DNA of 64,000 bases from Pseudobacter ginsenosidimutans. GTDB taxonomy: Bacteria > Bacteroidota > Bacteroidia > Chitinophagales > Chitinophagaceae. The first letter of the stretch is position 1. Each line of letters begins with the position of its first letter. The notes below the pieces were generated by a model. It ran no database searches. It saw nothing but the letters and a program-made list of their open reading frames with translations, and was not told the DNA's origin. The stretch is taken from the NCBI RefSeq assembly GCF_007970185.1, contig NZ_CP042431.1:1426001-1490000 (forward strand), given 5' to 3'. The position numbers were made by a program, and so were the translations under genes. Of the stretch, positions 1-10,002 are shown in pieces.

Positions 1-2
1 CC

Positions 3-1325
3 AACAAAGCTTACGGACTGGATTATGCGAAAAAAGAAGACAGACCTGAATATTCCCAGGAATCCCTCATGGCGCTTTGCGCTCCTTCACATGTGGAAGC
101 AGACAAGGCAAACATGATTGCGATCCTGGAAAAATGGAAAGCGAAACAGAACAGCCCAAAACCTGTGATGTTCATCATCAACACCAGCGGAGGCGGCAAC
201 CGCAGCGCCACTTTTACTATGAACGTGCTGCAAAGGCTAGACAGTCTTAGCGGTGGCGATCTGATGAAGAAAACATTTCTCATCACCGGCGCTTCAGGCG
301 GCATGCTTGGCGCAGCATATTTCCGTGAACTGGAAAAAGAAAAGAGGAATGGCAAAACCATCAATCTGCAGAACAGGCAGTATGTGGACGATATTTCCAG
401 CGACCTGCTGAATTCCCTCTTCACTTCTTTTGTAGCACGTGATCTGGCTGCTCCTGCGCAGCGATTCTCTGTGGGAACTTTCGAATATGTGAAAGACCGC
501 GGATACGCTTTCGAGGAAAAGCTCAACAGTAATACCAGGGGACTGCTCAACAAACAGCTCAAAGAGCAATATAACGATGAAGTACAAGCGAAAATGCCAC
601 TGATGCTGTTCAATTCCGTGATCACCCGCGATGGCAGGAAGATGATCATCTGTACGCAACCCGTGAGCTTCCTCATGCGCCCCTGCTACGATACATTGCG
701 CGATGCAGATGTAGACATTGATGGCGTGGACTACCAGGCATTGTTTTCCAAACAGGATCCGCTGAACCTGCGCATGCTCACTGCCCTGCGCATGAATGCC
801 ACTTTCCCTTACGTGCTCCCTAACGTCTGGTTACCCAGCACACCTGTAATTGATGTGATGGATGCAGGCCTCCGCGATAATTTCGGACAGGAAACCGCCA
901 CCCGCTTCGTACAGGTTTTCGACGACTGGATCAAGGCCAATACCAGCGCTGTAGTGCTGCTCCAGATCCGCGACCGCAAAACAGGCGGATGGGACCATCC
1001 CTACGAATCCGGCGCCATCACCGATATAGCTACCAAACCCATGCTGCTGCTGCAATACAATTGGTTCAAGATGCAGGAGTACGGCCAAAATGAAATGATG
1101 AGCCTTACACAGGAATTGCTTGGCGGGCATTTTCATCGCCTCACTTTTCAATACATACCCAAAAAGGAAGATGCAGCCGCCGCATTGAATTTCCGTCTCT
1201 CCAAGCGCGAAAAGCAAGACATCAGTGAAGCGATGATGAGCAGTGTGAACGCAGGCAGCTTCGATCAGTTCACTCAATATGCCAACGGTTCACATCCGCA
1301 TTCGATCACTAAAAAGGATGAATAA
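3..1325 (+). CDS. Patatin-like phospholipase family protein (5' end outside window)
   Basis: The reading frame is open from base 3, so the true start lies left of the window; the first ATG inside is at 69. Seen: an oxyanion-type SGGGNR motif, then the nucleophile elbow GASGG (GxSxG form) about 30 residues later, and near the middle a DAGLRDN stretch that can supply the Asp of the patatin Ser-Asp dyad. These are the family hallmarks of patatin-like lipid acyl hydrolases, which cleave acyl chains from phospholipids. Substrate and location cannot be read here; the N-terminus that would show a signal peptide or membrane segment is missing. The last 17 bases overlap the convergent lipid kinase gene. 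Family call is firm, specificity unknown. Confidence 0.8.
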   Translation, partial: NKAYGLDYAKKEDRPEYSQESLMALCAPSHVEADKANMIAILEKWKAKQNSPKPVMFIINTSGGGNRSATFTMNVLQRLDSLSGGDLMKKTFLITGASGGMLGAAYFRELEKEKRNGKTINLQNRQYVDDISSDLLNSLFTSFVARDLAAPAQRFSVGTFEYVKDRGYAFEEKLNSNTRGLLNKQLKEQYNDEVQAKMPLMLFNSVITRDGRKMIICTQPVSFLMRPCYDTLRDADVDIDGVDYQALFSKQDPLNLRMLTALRMNATFPYVLPNVWLPSTPVIDVMDAGLRDNFGQETATRFVQVFDDWIKANTSAVVLLQIRDRKTGGWDHPYESGAITDIATKPMLLLQYNWFKMQEYGQNEMMSLTQELLGGHFHRLTFQYIPKKEDAAAALNFRLSKREKQDISEAMMSSVNAGSFDQFTQYANGSHPHSITKKDE

Positions 1326-2205
1326 GCCTGAAATAATGCGGGAGCACTTTGATGGATAGACTCTTCAGGGTTTCCCTCGGTTCGCCGTCGATATGCAATG
1401 GCGCTTCCGCTGTATTTTCAATCACCAGCTCTTCCGTTTGAAAATAGATCACAGGAGAACGAAGAGAGTTCTCAACCCTTTTGATCTTGCCGGCCATTAC
1501 CTGCTTCAGTACAGTGAGCAGCAGCAAAGGCTTTGCGATTTTTTTCACCACCACCACATCCAGCATACCATCAGAAAGTACAGCCTGCGGCGCAATGGTG
1601 AAATTATTACCGAACTGGTTACTGTTGGCGATGCTGATAAAGAATGCATCTGTGGAGAATACCAGTCCGTTCGCTTTTATTTTGAAAGGCCAGGTCTTTG
1701 CAGAAAAGAAATTACGGGTAGTTAACGATGCGTAAGTAGCAAGTCCTCTTTTCGGTTGCTCCGCAAATTCATGCGCCACTTTTGCATCGAAGCCGAGTCC
1801 GCAGAGCATGCAGGCAAACTGGTTGTTCACGAGGAACGCATCTGTAGGCCGGGCCACGCCATCGAACACGATGTCCAGCGCTTTGCTGCTGTTCTTTGGG
1901 ATACCTGCAGCATAGGCCAGTCCGTTTCCCGATCCCATCGGAACAATGCCGAAGTTCACCTGTGTATCTGCAAGGGAATTGACTGCCGCATTCACGGAGC
2001 CATCGCCACCACAGACAACGATATCGGTGATGCCATCATCCTTGATCTTTGATTTCAGGAAGCGGTAATCGCCATCGATCATGGTGGGCAGCACTTCAAA
2101 TGGGATTTTCCGCTCTTTGGTTTTGCTGACCACCAGTTCCTTCAGTGAGGATTTACCCCGGGTTCCGGAAATAGGATTGATAAGATAGATGATCTTTCTT
2201 CGCAT
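1309..2205 (-). CDS. Diacylglycerol kinase family lipid kinase (YegS/DagK type)
   Basis: About 298 residues, the usual length for soluble YegS/DagK/LCB5-type lipid kinases. Seen: N-terminal NPISG, the nucleotide-binding GGDGSVN motif near residue 68 and GSGNGLA near residue 95, then a beta-rich C-terminal domain. The family phosphorylates diacylglycerol or related lipids using ATP. The frame also opens at a TTG at 2214, but the ATG at 2205 directly precedes the conserved RRKIIYLINP strand and is preferred. It is divergent from polyphosphate kinase with under 30 bases between the two starts, so the promoters must overlap. Its 3' end overlaps the patatin gene. The lipid substrate is not determined. 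Confidence 0.88.
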   Translation of the reverse strand: MRRKIIYLINPISGTRGKSSLKELVVSKTKERKIPFEVLPTMIDGDYRFLKSKIKDDGITDIVVCGGDGSVNAAVNSLADTQVNFGIVPMGSGNGLAYAAGIPKNSSKALDIVFDGVARPTDAFLVNNQFACMLCGLGFDAKVAHEFAEQPKRGLATYASLTTRNFFSAKTWPFKIKANGLVFSTDAFFISIANSNQFGNNFTIAPQAVLSDGMLDVVVVKKIAKPLLLLTVLKQVMAGKIKRVENSLRSPVIYFQTEELVIENTAEAPLHIDGEPRETLKSLSIKVLPHYFRLIHPF

Positions 2206-2220
2206 GCGTGGCAAAATTAT

Positions 2221-2228
2221 TAGTTTTG
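2221..2228 (+). promoter_or_regulatory. -7 box TAGTTTTG of ppk1
   Basis: Matches the Bacteroidota -7 consensus TAnnTTTG exactly and ends four bases before the ppk1 ATG at 2233. Transcription would then begin at or almost at the start codon, giving a leaderless or nearly leaderless message. I do not see a clear TTG at the -33 distance. Confidence 0.5.
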
Positions 2229-2232
2229 AACC

Positions 2233-4287
2233 ATGAGTGAAGCCTTATTTTTCGACCGGGACCTGAGTTGGTTATCATTTAACGAAAGGGTATTACAGGA
2301 AGCTGGCAACATAAGGGTGCCATTGTTGGAAAGGATCAGATTCCTCAGTATCTATTCTTCCAACTCCGACGAGTTCTATCGTGTGCGGATGCCGGCCCTG
2401 ATGGCGCTGGAAAGGATTCACCAGAAGTCCCCGCGCAAGGGGCTTCCGCCCTTTACTCATGTACAGGAAGCCAATCAGCGCATCCACCTGCAGCAACAGC
2501 TGTTCGGCAATATCCTTCGCGGCATCATTCCGGAGCTGAAGGAAACGATCAACTCCGAGCTGGTGTTCAATCGCCCCATTCCCGAAGCAGTGCAGGCGGC
2601 AGCAACAGAATATTTCTTTACACAGGTGCTGGCCTTTCTTCAGCCACAATATCTTTCCGACCGGCAGTCCACCCTGTTTCCAGAAAACAACAAGATCTAC
2701 CTGGCCGCCATCGGCAGCAGCAAAAGCAAAAGCCAGGAACTGATCATCGTGAATGTGCCTTCAGACGCGCTTCCCCGCTTCTATACTATCAGGCATGAAC
2801 AGACGCAATACATCCTTTTCCTGGAAGATATCATCCGTTACAACCTCCAACTGGTAATGCCGCAGGTGACCATCGAATCCTGCTACAGTTTCAAAGTTAC
2901 CCGCGATGCCGCCCTTGAACTGGCCGATGAATATGAAGGCGATCTTGCGGAAAAAATAGAAAGGCAGATCGCCAAACGCGATTTTGGATTCGCCACCCGC
3001 CTGCTTTACGGTGCGGGCACACCTCCGGAATGTCTGCAGGCGCTCATCAATCTTTTCAACCTGGAAAAGGCCAGCATTATGGAAGGCGGCGTATACCATA
3101 ACCTGAAAGACCTGGCCCATCTTCCCATCAGGAACGATTTACTGGAATATCCCCATTGGCCGGTACTCACGCATCGCATGAACAACCTGCGCGGTTCCCT
3201 TCTGGAAGAGATTTCACAAAAAGATATTATTCTGCATGCGCCTTATCAGTCGTTCAATACGGTACTGCGCTTCTTCAACGAAGCTGCCCTCGATCCTTCC
3301 GTTGAAGAGATCTACGTAACCCTGTACCGCATTGCCAGCGACTCCCGCATTGCCACTGCATTGATCAGCGCTGCCCGTAACGGCAAAAAAGTAGTGGTAT
3401 TTGTTGAGCTCAAAGCCCGTTTCGATGAAGCCAATAATCTCCGCTGGTCCAGGAAATTAAAAGACGCGGGAGTAAGGATCATTTACAGCATCCCTACACT
3501 CAAGGTACACGCAAAAGTAGCGCTGGTAAAAAGGATGATCAACAACAGGCCGCAACACGCTGGACTCCTCGCAACCGGTAACCTCAACGAAAGCACGGCC
3601 CGCTTTTACACCGATCATATCCTGCTAACCGCCCATATGGGCATGCTGGCTGAGCTGGAACAACTCTTCCTTTTCCTCTCCGAACGAAAAAAACCACTCA
3701 CGCCCGGCCTGCTGCCTTTCGCTCACCTGCTGATTGCGCAATTCAACCTGCTGGACCGATTCATCCACCTCATCGACCGTGAAATCGATAATGCCCGCAA
3801 TGGTCTCCCTGCCGGCATCATCATTAAGCTGAACAACCTCGAAGAAAAAGTTCTTATAAATAAGCTCTATGAAGCTTCCAATGCCGGAGTTCGCATACAG
3901 ATGATTGTTAGAAGTATCTGCTGCCTTATCCCGGGTATTCCCGGCATGAGTGAGAATATCACCATCAGGCGTATTGTTGACCGCTACCTGGAGCACGGCC
4001 GCGTTTTCATTTTCAAGAACAACAACGATCCCCAGCTTTTCATGGGCTCATCCGACTGGATGAACCGCAATATCTACCGCCGCATTGAAGTCTGTTTCCC
4101 CGTCTACAACCCCGTGATCAAAACCGAGATCATGGAACTCATCAACCTTCAACTAAAAGACAATGTACAAGCTGTTCAGCTCAACAGCGAAATTCAAAAC
4201 ATCCCCATTCAACCATCAGCCCCTCCGATCCGCTCCCAGCAGGCTATCAGCGAATTACTCAATGAGCGTTACGGCTCCCATGAATAA
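2233..4287 (+). CDS. ppk1: Polyphosphate kinase 1
   Basis: 684 residues, typical for PPK1, which reversibly polymerises the gamma phosphate of ATP into polyphosphate. Seen: the N-terminal signature FDRDLSWLSFNERVLQEA, the head domain ending near residue 300, and two phospholipase D-like C-terminal domains. The autophosphorylated histidine is expected in LKVHAKVALV (equivalent to E. coli His435) and the second conserved histidine in YLEHGRVFIF (equivalent to His592). Start at 2233 begins directly with the family N-terminus. It stands alone on this strand, divergent from the lipid kinase. A short low-complexity tail (IQPSAPPIRSQQ) follows the last domain. Confidence 0.96.
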   Translation: MSEALFFDRDLSWLSFNERVLQEAGNIRVPLLERIRFLSIYSSNSDEFYRVRMPALMALERIHQKSPRKGLPPFTHVQEANQRIHLQQQLFGNILRGIIPELKETINSELVFNRPIPEAVQAAATEYFFTQVLAFLQPQYLSDRQSTLFPENNKIYLAAIGSSKSKSQELIIVNVPSDALPRFYTIRHEQTQYILFLEDIIRYNLQLVMPQVTIESCYSFKVTRDAALELADEYEGDLAEKIERQIAKRDFGFATRLLYGAGTPPECLQALINLFNLEKASIMEGGVYHNLKDLAHLPIRNDLLEYPHWPVLTHRMNNLRGSLLEEISQKDIILHAPYQSFNTVLRFFNEAALDPSVEEIYVTLYRIASDSRIATALISAARNGKKVVVFVELKARFDEANNLRWSRKLKDAGVRIIYSIPTLKVHAKVALVKRMINNRPQHAGLLATGNLNESTARFYTDHILLTAHMGMLAELEQLFLFLSERKKPLTPGLLPFAHLLIAQFNLLDRFIHLIDREIDNARNGLPAGIIIKLNNLEEKVLINKLYEASNAGVRIQMIVRSICCLIPGIPGMSENITIRRIVDRYLEHGRVFIFKNNNDPQLFMGSSDWMNRNIYRRIEVCFPVYNPVIKTEIMELINLQLKDNVQAVQLNSEIQNIPIQPSAPPIRSQQAISELLNERYGSHE

Positions 4288-4621
4288 CAATAGAAAGTCT
4301 TATTGCAACAGTGAGCTGAGCAAGAGTGATGAAATGATGTATATAACAGCAATGGGAAACCGAATAATCGCAAAAAGTGGTAAGTGGTGTGAAAAGTGGA
4401 GATTATGAGTAGTAACCGGTAAAGACCTGAAAAATAAACGCGGAAAAAGCACTCTTTCGGTGCCCATGCGAGCGGGGATTGCAAAAATCCGGCCTTGAAA
4501 ACAAAAGCTCAGCAGCCCGGCTTATGCGCTACTGTTCAACCCAACCTATCTACAGTCCCATTCAACATCCTCCCGCGCCGGTTTCTTTTCCAGACGGTAT
4601 TTTTGTAACCCCGTGAGCCCC
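4288..4621. other. 334-base non-coding gap between ppk1 and fabH
   Basis: The gap lies between the convergent 3' ends of ppk1 and fabH. The short open frames here continue from or overlap the ppk1 end out of frame and have no recognisable product. I see no convincing hairpin plus T-run terminator, tRNA or repeat. A TATTTTTG sequence near 4598 on the plus strand looks like a -7 box but points antisense into fabH. Confidence 0.5.
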
Positions 4622-5671
4622 TTACCAGCGAAGCAACGCACTTGCCCACGTAAACCCGCTTCCAAACGCCGCCAGGCAAACAAGATCACCTTTATTGATC
4701 TTTCCAGCCTCCCATGCTTCGCAAAGCGCGATCGGCACAGACGCCGCCGTTGTATTCCCGTATTTCTGGATATTATTATAAACCTGATCATCCCTAAGCC
4801 CCAGTTTCTGTTGCACGAACTGCGCAATGCGGAGATTGGCCTGGTGAGGAATGAGCATCGTTAGGTCGGAAGGTTTGTAGTTGTTTTTGTTCAATGCTTC
4901 CATGATCACTTCCGGGAATTTGACCACAGCTTTTTTGAATACGGATGGGCCATCCATGAAAGGATAGTTCTGAGCTTTATCGATCATTTCATGACTCATG
5001 AACATTTCCCCGATCTCAGCATCATCAAAGTCGGCGAGCTTTTGTTCCATCCAATGATTGGCATGTGTACCCGGATTATACATGGCCAGTATCTCAGCGC
5101 TTTCTCCATCTGAATGAAGATGCGTGCTGAGCAGGCCGCGGTTCTCATCGGTAGAGGGTTGCAGCACCACAGCGCCGGCGCCGTCTCCAAAGATCACGCT
5201 GATGGCGCGACCTCGTGTACTGAAGTCCAGCCCGAAACTATGCTTCTCACTTCCGATCACAAGAACGTTCTTGTACATACCCGAGCGGATGAACTGGTCA
5301 GCCACACTGATAGCATATACGAAGCCGCTGCATTGGTTGCGTACGTCGAGGGCGCCGATCTCTTTCATCTTCATGGCGCGTTGCACCAGTACACCGCAGC
5401 CGGGGAAATAATAATCCGGGCTGAGGGTGGCGAAGACGATGAAGTCTATATCCTGTGGAGTGATGCCCGCTCTTTCGATGGCGATCTCAGCGGCTTTCAC
5501 GCCCATGGTGGTAGTGGTTTCTTCTGTGCGGTGGGCATAGCGGCGTTCCCTGATACCTGTTCTTTCCTGGATCCATTCATCACTGGTTTCCATGTAACGG
5601 GTGAGGTCCTGGTTGGTGACAACATTTTCTGGAACATACTTGCCGATGCCGGCAATTACTGATCGGATCAT
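4622..5671 (-). CDS. fabH: 3-oxoacyl-ACP synthase III (KAS III)
   Basis: 349 residues. FabH condenses acetyl-CoA (or branched acyl-CoA) with malonyl-ACP to start fatty acid synthesis. Seen: the KAS III N-terminus SVIAGIGKYVPENVVTNQDL, TSDEWIQERTGIRERR, the nucleophile Cys in RNQCSGF, the His in IPHQANLRI, the Asn in YGNTTAASVP, and the characteristic C-terminal GSGFTWASALLRW. All three catalytic residues are present. Members near this length and with the NQCSGF motif occur as extra FabH copies in Bacteroidota, so it may be a paralogue rather than the main housekeeping enzyme. The alpha/beta hydrolase lies 74 bases upstream on the same strand and may be co-transcribed. Confidence 0.93.
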   Translation of the reverse strand: MIRSVIAGIGKYVPENVVTNQDLTRYMETSDEWIQERTGIRERRYAHRTEETTTTMGVKAAEIAIERAGITPQDIDFIVFATLSPDYYFPGCGVLVQRAMKMKEIGALDVRNQCSGFVYAISVADQFIRSGMYKNVLVIGSEKHSFGLDFSTRGRAISVIFGDGAGAVVLQPSTDENRGLLSTHLHSDGESAEILAMYNPGTHANHWMEQKLADFDDAEIGEMFMSHEMIDKAQNYPFMDGPSVFKKAVVKFPEVIMEALNKNNYKPSDLTMLIPHQANLRIAQFVQQKLGLRDDQVYNNIQKYGNTTAASVPIALCEAWEAGKINKGDLVCLAAFGSGFTWASALLRW

Positions 5672-5745
5672 ATAGCAAACACATTTTGATCCGGTAAATT
5701 ACGGAAAGAATAATTGCAGGGGAAATGAAACTATTGCAAATGGAA

Positions 5746-6744
5746 CTATTGTTTGGGGAGCTGCAGTACTTCGGAAAGGAACTTCGCAGTTTCTTTTTCC
5801 ACGCTTTCCACATCTTTTGATTTGATCCAGCTTCCGATCACGTGGTTACCCGCATTGGGAATAGCGATGGCTCGTTTTTTATCGGCGGGCGTTCCCAGAT
5901 CTTCATACATTTTTTTGATGGCGCTTACGCGGACCACACTGTCGCGCTGCACATCATTCTTATAATAATACATCACCAGTGTTGGTTGATCTACGCGGTG
6001 GAAAGTGGAAGGCGTCATGGAGGTTTCCAGCAGTTCTTCCAGCGCTACGGCTGCTTCCAGCCTGTACCTGGGCTGCCAGTACTGGAGATAAACCGGACGT
6101 GTATCCGATTTCGAATCGTTGAATTTACTTCCTTTCACCAGTCTGGCGATCTGTAGCCCCCAGGGGTTGTTGAGCAGCCAGGCATTGGGATCATCGATCT
6201 CGATATTGGGGCTCATGAGTACGAGCGCGTATACGTCAGGGTATTCAGCAGCCAGTTTCAATGCCAGGGTACCGCCGGTGGAAGTGCCCATGAGTATCAC
6301 TTTTTCTCCCAGTTTCCGCCCGATGGCCAGAGCTTCTTTTGCGGATTCCCAGTATTTGTCGGCTGTAAGATTGGCCATGGCTTCCGTGGTATCGATGCCA
6401 TGTTCGGCGAGCCTGCTGAGATAAAGATTACATCCGAATTGTTTAGCAATATTTTCATGCACCGGGGCACCTTCTTCCTGCGAAGCGGAGAACCCGTGAA
6501 GATAAACGATGGAAACCGGTGTTACATTTTTGGAAGAGTCGTTGAACCAGATGATGCGGGCCTCGTTATCTTTTTTCAGTTTATGGGCCTTTTCATCGTT
6601 GTGAACATAAGTGATGAGAGCTTCTGCATCGGAGGGCACCACAGGCATATCGCTGGAATAGACAGGGGCTTTAGGCTTGGGGCCCAGCAGGTAAACGATC
6701 AGGAGGAGCAGGGGAATAATTAAAAGCCAGTTCCTTTTCCGCAT
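5746..6744 (-). CDS. Membrane-anchored alpha/beta hydrolase (serine esterase-like)
   Basis: 332 residues. An N-terminal hydrophobic stretch (WLLIIPLLLLIVYLLG) looks like an uncleaved anchor, placing the domain outside the cytoplasm. Seen: VYLHGFSAS (oxyanion region), the nucleophile elbow GTSTGG near residue 153, and a C-terminal NAGNHVIGS that supplies the catalytic His. A carboxylesterase or lysophospholipase is most likely, but the substrate cannot be read. It precedes fabH on the same strand and is divergent from the DUF2905 gene with a 41-base gap. Confidence 0.8.
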   Translation of the reverse strand: MRKRNWLLIIPLLLLIVYLLGPKPKAPVYSSDMPVVPSDAEALITYVHNDEKAHKLKKDNEARIIWFNDSSKNVTPVSIVYLHGFSASQEEGAPVHENIAKQFGCNLYLSRLAEHGIDTTEAMANLTADKYWESAKEALAIGRKLGEKVILMGTSTGGTLALKLAAEYPDVYALVLMSPNIEIDDPNAWLLNNPWGLQIARLVKGSKFNDSKSDTRPVYLQYWQPRYRLEAAVALEELLETSMTPSTFHRVDQPTLVMYYYKNDVQRDSVVRVSAIKKMYEDLGTPADKKRAIAIPNAGNHVIGSWIKSKDVESVEKETAKFLSEVLQLPKQ

Positions 6745-6785
6745 GCAGTAAATTTGAATATGAAATTAACGGATTTCCGGAAACC

Positions 6786-7007
6786 ATGAATGCGGAAACA
6801 GGTAAATACATAATGATAACAGGAGTGCTGATCCTCGTGATCGGTGCGGTCATCTATTTTTTTCACGATAAACTTCACTGGATCGGAAGGTTGCCAGGGG
6901 ATATCAGGGTGGAGCGCGAGAACTTCAGGTTTTACTTCCCCATCACTACGATGATACTTCTTGGCCTTCTGGCAAGCCTGGTGATCCGGATATTTCGTAA
7001 ATATTAA
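6786..7007 (+). CDS. DUF2905 family small membrane protein
   Basis: 73 residues with two transmembrane segments (residues about 7-26 and 51-68) separated by the conserved loop GRLPGDIRVERENFRFYFP, which is the hallmark of DUF2905. The family has no assigned function. It lies divergent from the alpha/beta hydrolase and about 190 bases before typA, which has its own promoter. Confidence 0.85.
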   Translation: MNAETGKYIMITGVLILVIGAVIYFFHDKLHWIGRLPGDIRVERENFRFYFPITTMILLGLLASLVIRIFRKY

Positions 7008-7099
7008 CCTTGCCTTCAGGCAACAGGCTGGTTATCAAAGTGCTGCGTATCACACCCTTATACCCCTCTTTACCAAAATAATAAGTTTGGCCCATACCC

Positions 7100-7129
7100 T
7101 TGCCCTCCCGTTGAATTAACGTACCTTTG
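7100..7129 (+). promoter_or_regulatory. Promoter of typA (TTG-N19-TACCTTTG)
   Basis: TTG at 7100-7102, a 19-base spacer, then TACCTTTG at 7122-7129 gives an exact match to the Bacteroidota -33/-7 promoter layout. Expected transcription start is near 7135, about 65 bases before the typA ATG. Confidence 0.65.
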
Positions 7130-7201
7130 CGCCTCAAAAAAATGGTGATGCCGGAAGGCTGAAAAAGCACTTAACACACCGGCAGAACAACACTCACGAT
7201 T

Positions 7202-9007
7202 ATGAATATTCGCAACATAGCGATCATCGCGCACGTAGACCACGGAAAAACAACGCTTGTAGACAAGATCCTGCACGCCACAAAAGTATTCCGTGACAAC
7301 CAGGAAACAGGTGAACTGATCATGGACAGTAACGATCTCGAAAGAGAACGTGGTATCACCATCTTCAGTAAGAATGCCGCCGTAACCTACAAAGATGTTA
7401 AGATCAATGTGATCGATACCCCCGGCCACGCCGACTTTGGTGGTGAGGTAGAACGTGTATTGAAAATGGCCGATGGTGTGTGCCTGCTGGTAGACGCCTT
7501 TGAAGGACCTATGCCTCAAACAAGGTTCGTACTCCAGAAAGCGCTTCAGCTCAACCTGAAACCAATTGTGATCATCAATAAAGTGGATAAGCCCAACTGC
7601 CGCCCTGATGAAGTGCATGACGCAGTATTCGAGCTTTTCTTCAACCTCGACGCTACTGAAGAGCAGCTCGACTTCCCTACCTACTATGGTTCAGGTAAGA
7701 ACGGCTGGTTCAATGATTCTCTCACACAAAGCGAGGATATCACTCCTCTCCTGGATGGTATCATCAAGCATGTACCAGCTCCCAAAGTGAGCGAGGGCCC
7801 GCTGCAAATGCAGATCACTTCTCTCGATTACTCTTCTTTCCTTGGCCGTATCGCTATCGGTAAGGTATCAAGAGGCTCTATCAAAGAGAACCAGCCTATT
7901 GCCCTGATGCAGGCCGATGGCTCCATCAAAAAATCAAGGGTGAAAGAGCTCTATGTGTTCGAAGGAATGGGTAAGAAGAAAGTAAGTGAAGTAATTGCCG
8001 GCGACCTCTGTGCAGTGGTAGGTCTGGAAGATTTCAATATCGGCGACACAGTAGCTGATGCTGAAAATCCTGAAGCACTGCCGATCATCAGTGTTGATGA
8101 GCCAACCATGAACATGTTGTTCTCCGTAAACAACTCTCCTTTCTTCGGAAGAGATGGTAAATTCGTTACCAGCCGTCACCTCCGCGACCGCCTGATGAAA
8201 GAAACTGAAAAGAACCTGGCGCTGAAAGTTACTGATAGTGAAGAAGGCGATAGCCTGGTAGTATACGGCCGTGGTATCCTCCACCTCGGTGTACTCATTG
8301 AAACCATGCGTCGTGAAGGATATGAGCTCACTGTGGGTCAGCCGCAGGTGATCGTGAAAGAGATCGATGGAAAGAAATGCGAGCCTTACGAAACGCTGGT
8401 AGTAGACGTTCCCCAGGAATTCGCATCCAAAGTGATCGACCTCGTTACCCGTCGCAAAGGTGAAATGCTGGTGATGGAAACAAAAGGAGAAATGCAACAC
8501 CTGGAATTCGATATTCCTTCAAGAGGTCTGATCGGACTCCGTACGCAGATGCTCACCGCTACAACCGGTGAAGCTGTGATGGCGCATCGCTTCAGCGAAT
8601 ACAAACCCTGGAAAGGTGTTATCCCCGGAAGGAACAATGGTGTACTGCTCTCCAAGAACACTGAAAAAACAACCGGTTATTCTATCGATAAACTGCAGGA
8701 CCGCGGAACCTTCTTCGTTGATCCGGGTGAAGATGTTTATGCAGGCATGATCATTGCCGAGCACATCAAACCAGGCGACCTGGTAGTAAATGCTACTGAA
8801 GGCAAGAAACTCACCAACCACCGCGCAAGCGGTAGCGATGATGCAACACGCATCGCTCCCAAAACCCTGATGACACTCGAAGAGTGCATGGAATATATCC
8901 AGCACGATGAATGCATCGAGGTTACTCCAAACTACATCCGTATGCGTAAAACCATCCTGGATGAGGAAGAAAGAAAGAAAGTAGCCAAGAGCATGGCCAC
9001 CTCTTAA
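7202..9007 (+). CDS. typA: Ribosome-associated translational GTPase TypA/BipA
   Basis: 601 residues, standard length. A ribosome-binding GTPase of the EF-G family involved in ribosome assembly and stress adaptation. All G motifs are visible: AHVDHGKTT (G1), RGITI (G2), [14 protein letters not shown] (G3), NKVDK (G4), followed by EF-Tu-like domain 2 and the family-specific C-terminal domain ([17 protein letters not shown]). The start sits behind a good promoter, and a strong terminator follows the stop, so it is a single-gene transcript. Confidence 0.97.
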   Translation: MNIRNIAIIAHVDHGKTTLVDKILHATKVFRDNQETGELIMDSNDLERERGITIFSKNAAVTYKDVKINVIDTPGHADFGGEVERVLKMADGVCLLVDAFEGPMPQTRFVLQKALQLNLKPIVIINKVDKPNCRPDEVHDAVFELFFNLDATEEQLDFPTYYGSGKNGWFNDSLTQSEDITPLLDGIIKHVPAPKVSEGPLQMQITSLDYSSFLGRIAIGKVSRGSIKENQPIALMQADGSIKKSRVKELYVFEGMGKKKVSEVIAGDLCAVVGLEDFNIGDTVADAENPEALPIISVDEPTMNMLFSVNNSPFFGRDGKFVTSRHLRDRLMKETEKNLALKVTDSEEGDSLVVYGRGILHLGVLIETMRREGYELTVGQPQVIVKEIDGKKCEPYETLVVDVPQEFASKVIDLVTRRKGEMLVMETKGEMQHLEFDIPSRGLIGLRTQMLTATTGEAVMAHRFSEYKPWKGVIPGRNNGVLLSKNTEKTTGYSIDKLQDRGTFFVDPGEDVYAGMIIAEHIKPGDLVVNATEGKKLTNHRASGSDDATRIAPKTLMTLEECMEYIQHDECIEVTPNYIRMRKTILDEEERKKVAKSMATS

Positions 9008-9039
9008 TAAGGTTTGCCCTCTGGTCTGAATAAATGCGA

Positions 9040-9067
9040 AGGCTGTCTGTAACAAGACAGCTTTTTT
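9040..9067 (+). terminator. Intrinsic terminator after typA
   Basis: GGCTGTCT pairs with AGACAGCT around a short loop, and the stem is followed by TTTTTT at 9062-9067. It sits 33 bases after the typA stop. Confidence 0.85.
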
Positions 9068-9135
9068 GCATTATTTAGGAACTATGTAAGATTCAATTAT
9101 CTTAGCTTCCAAAGGCAATCACCCGAAACCTTATT

Positions 9136-10002
9136 ATGAAAAATCTGAAGATTGTAGCCATTGCTCTGATACCCCTCACCCTGATCGCTTATTTGTTCGT
9201 GTGGGACTTTGGGGTTCAGCGCTATTTCTATACCCTGCTTTCTGAATCAGGTTACAGGCCCAAAAGTTGGACTGAATTATTCAAATACTTCATAGCACAG
9301 GTTATAGGTCTATTTGAGATAGTGGGACCTGTTGTGTATTTCCTCACTACCAGCCAGGCAATCAAAATCAAGATCTATTCCCTGCTCCGTTACATGGCAG
9401 TAATGGGTTTGCTGTTTTCGATCCCTTCGCTTTTCTGGCACTTGACCCAGAACCATGATTTTGATCTGAAGATTCTCAGCATATACATCTATTACCTGAT
9501 CAGTATTTTTATTGCAGTCGTTCTCTGGTTGGTCAAACCAGAGGACGATGTTGACTTTGTTAGCCTGGCAGATTATGAAATGGTTGCTTACTCTTCCGCA
9601 GGCCAGAGACTACTCAATTATTTTGTGGATACAGTCTATTTCAGCACCATCAATTTTAGCTGGCTGATATATTATGATCCCGAAATCTATAATACATCGT
9701 CAGGCGTGTGGCTGAACCTGGCTGGCACTTCCATCAATTTCATTCTTTATTATTTCTTTGCTGAATTACTGTTCAGACGCACCATCGGGAAGATCCTCAC
9801 AAATACATGTGTAGTGGCCACTCATGGAAAAATGGGACCGGCACGCATACTCGGCAGGTCGCTGGCCAGGCTTATCCCCTTCGATGTTCTTTCTTTCCTT
9901 TGGAATGGCAACTGGCATGATAAAGTATCCGGCACAACGGTAGTGCATGCACATAGCTGGGAGGATATCGTTTTTGAAGGAGAAGAAAAAGAGGCAAATT
10001 GA
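9136..10002 (+). CDS. RDD family membrane protein, copy 1
   Basis: 288 residues. The N-terminal half has about four hydrophobic segments (starting at residues 6, 50, 85 and 120). The C-terminal half is an RDD-type domain: AGQRLLNYFVDT, two membrane spans, LFRRTIGKI, then ARLIPFDVLSFLWNGNWHDKVSGT. RDD proteins are poorly characterised; some act in ion transport. The stop TGA (10000-10002) overlaps the TTG start of the next, homologous gene by two bases, so the two are translated as a coupled pair. Function unknown. Confidence 0.8.
   Translation: MKNLKIVAIALIPLTLIAYLFVWDFGVQRYFYTLLSESGYRPKSWTELFKYFIAQVIGLFEIVGPVVYFLTTSQAIKIKIYSLLRYMAVMGLLFSIPSLFWHLTQNHDFDLKILSIYIYYLISIFIAVVLWLVKPEDDVDFVSLADYEMVAYSSAGQRLLNYFVDTVYFSTINFSWLIYYDPEIYNTSSGVWLNLAGTSINFILYYFFAELLFRRTIGKILTNTCVVATHGKMGPARILGRSLARLIPFDVLSFLWNGNWHDKVSGTTVVHAHSWEDIVFEGEEKEAN

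Noticed and set aside
23-676. 217-codon minus-strand frame opposite the patatin gene
   Set aside because: Codon-shadow of a gene with clear lipase motifs on the other strand.
4163-4408. 81-codon frame overlapping the ppk1 end
   Set aside because: Starts inside ppk1 in another frame with no recognisable features.
4595-4602. TATTTTTG -7-like box on the plus strand
   Set aside because: No gene starts downstream on that strand; it would transcribe antisense into fabH.
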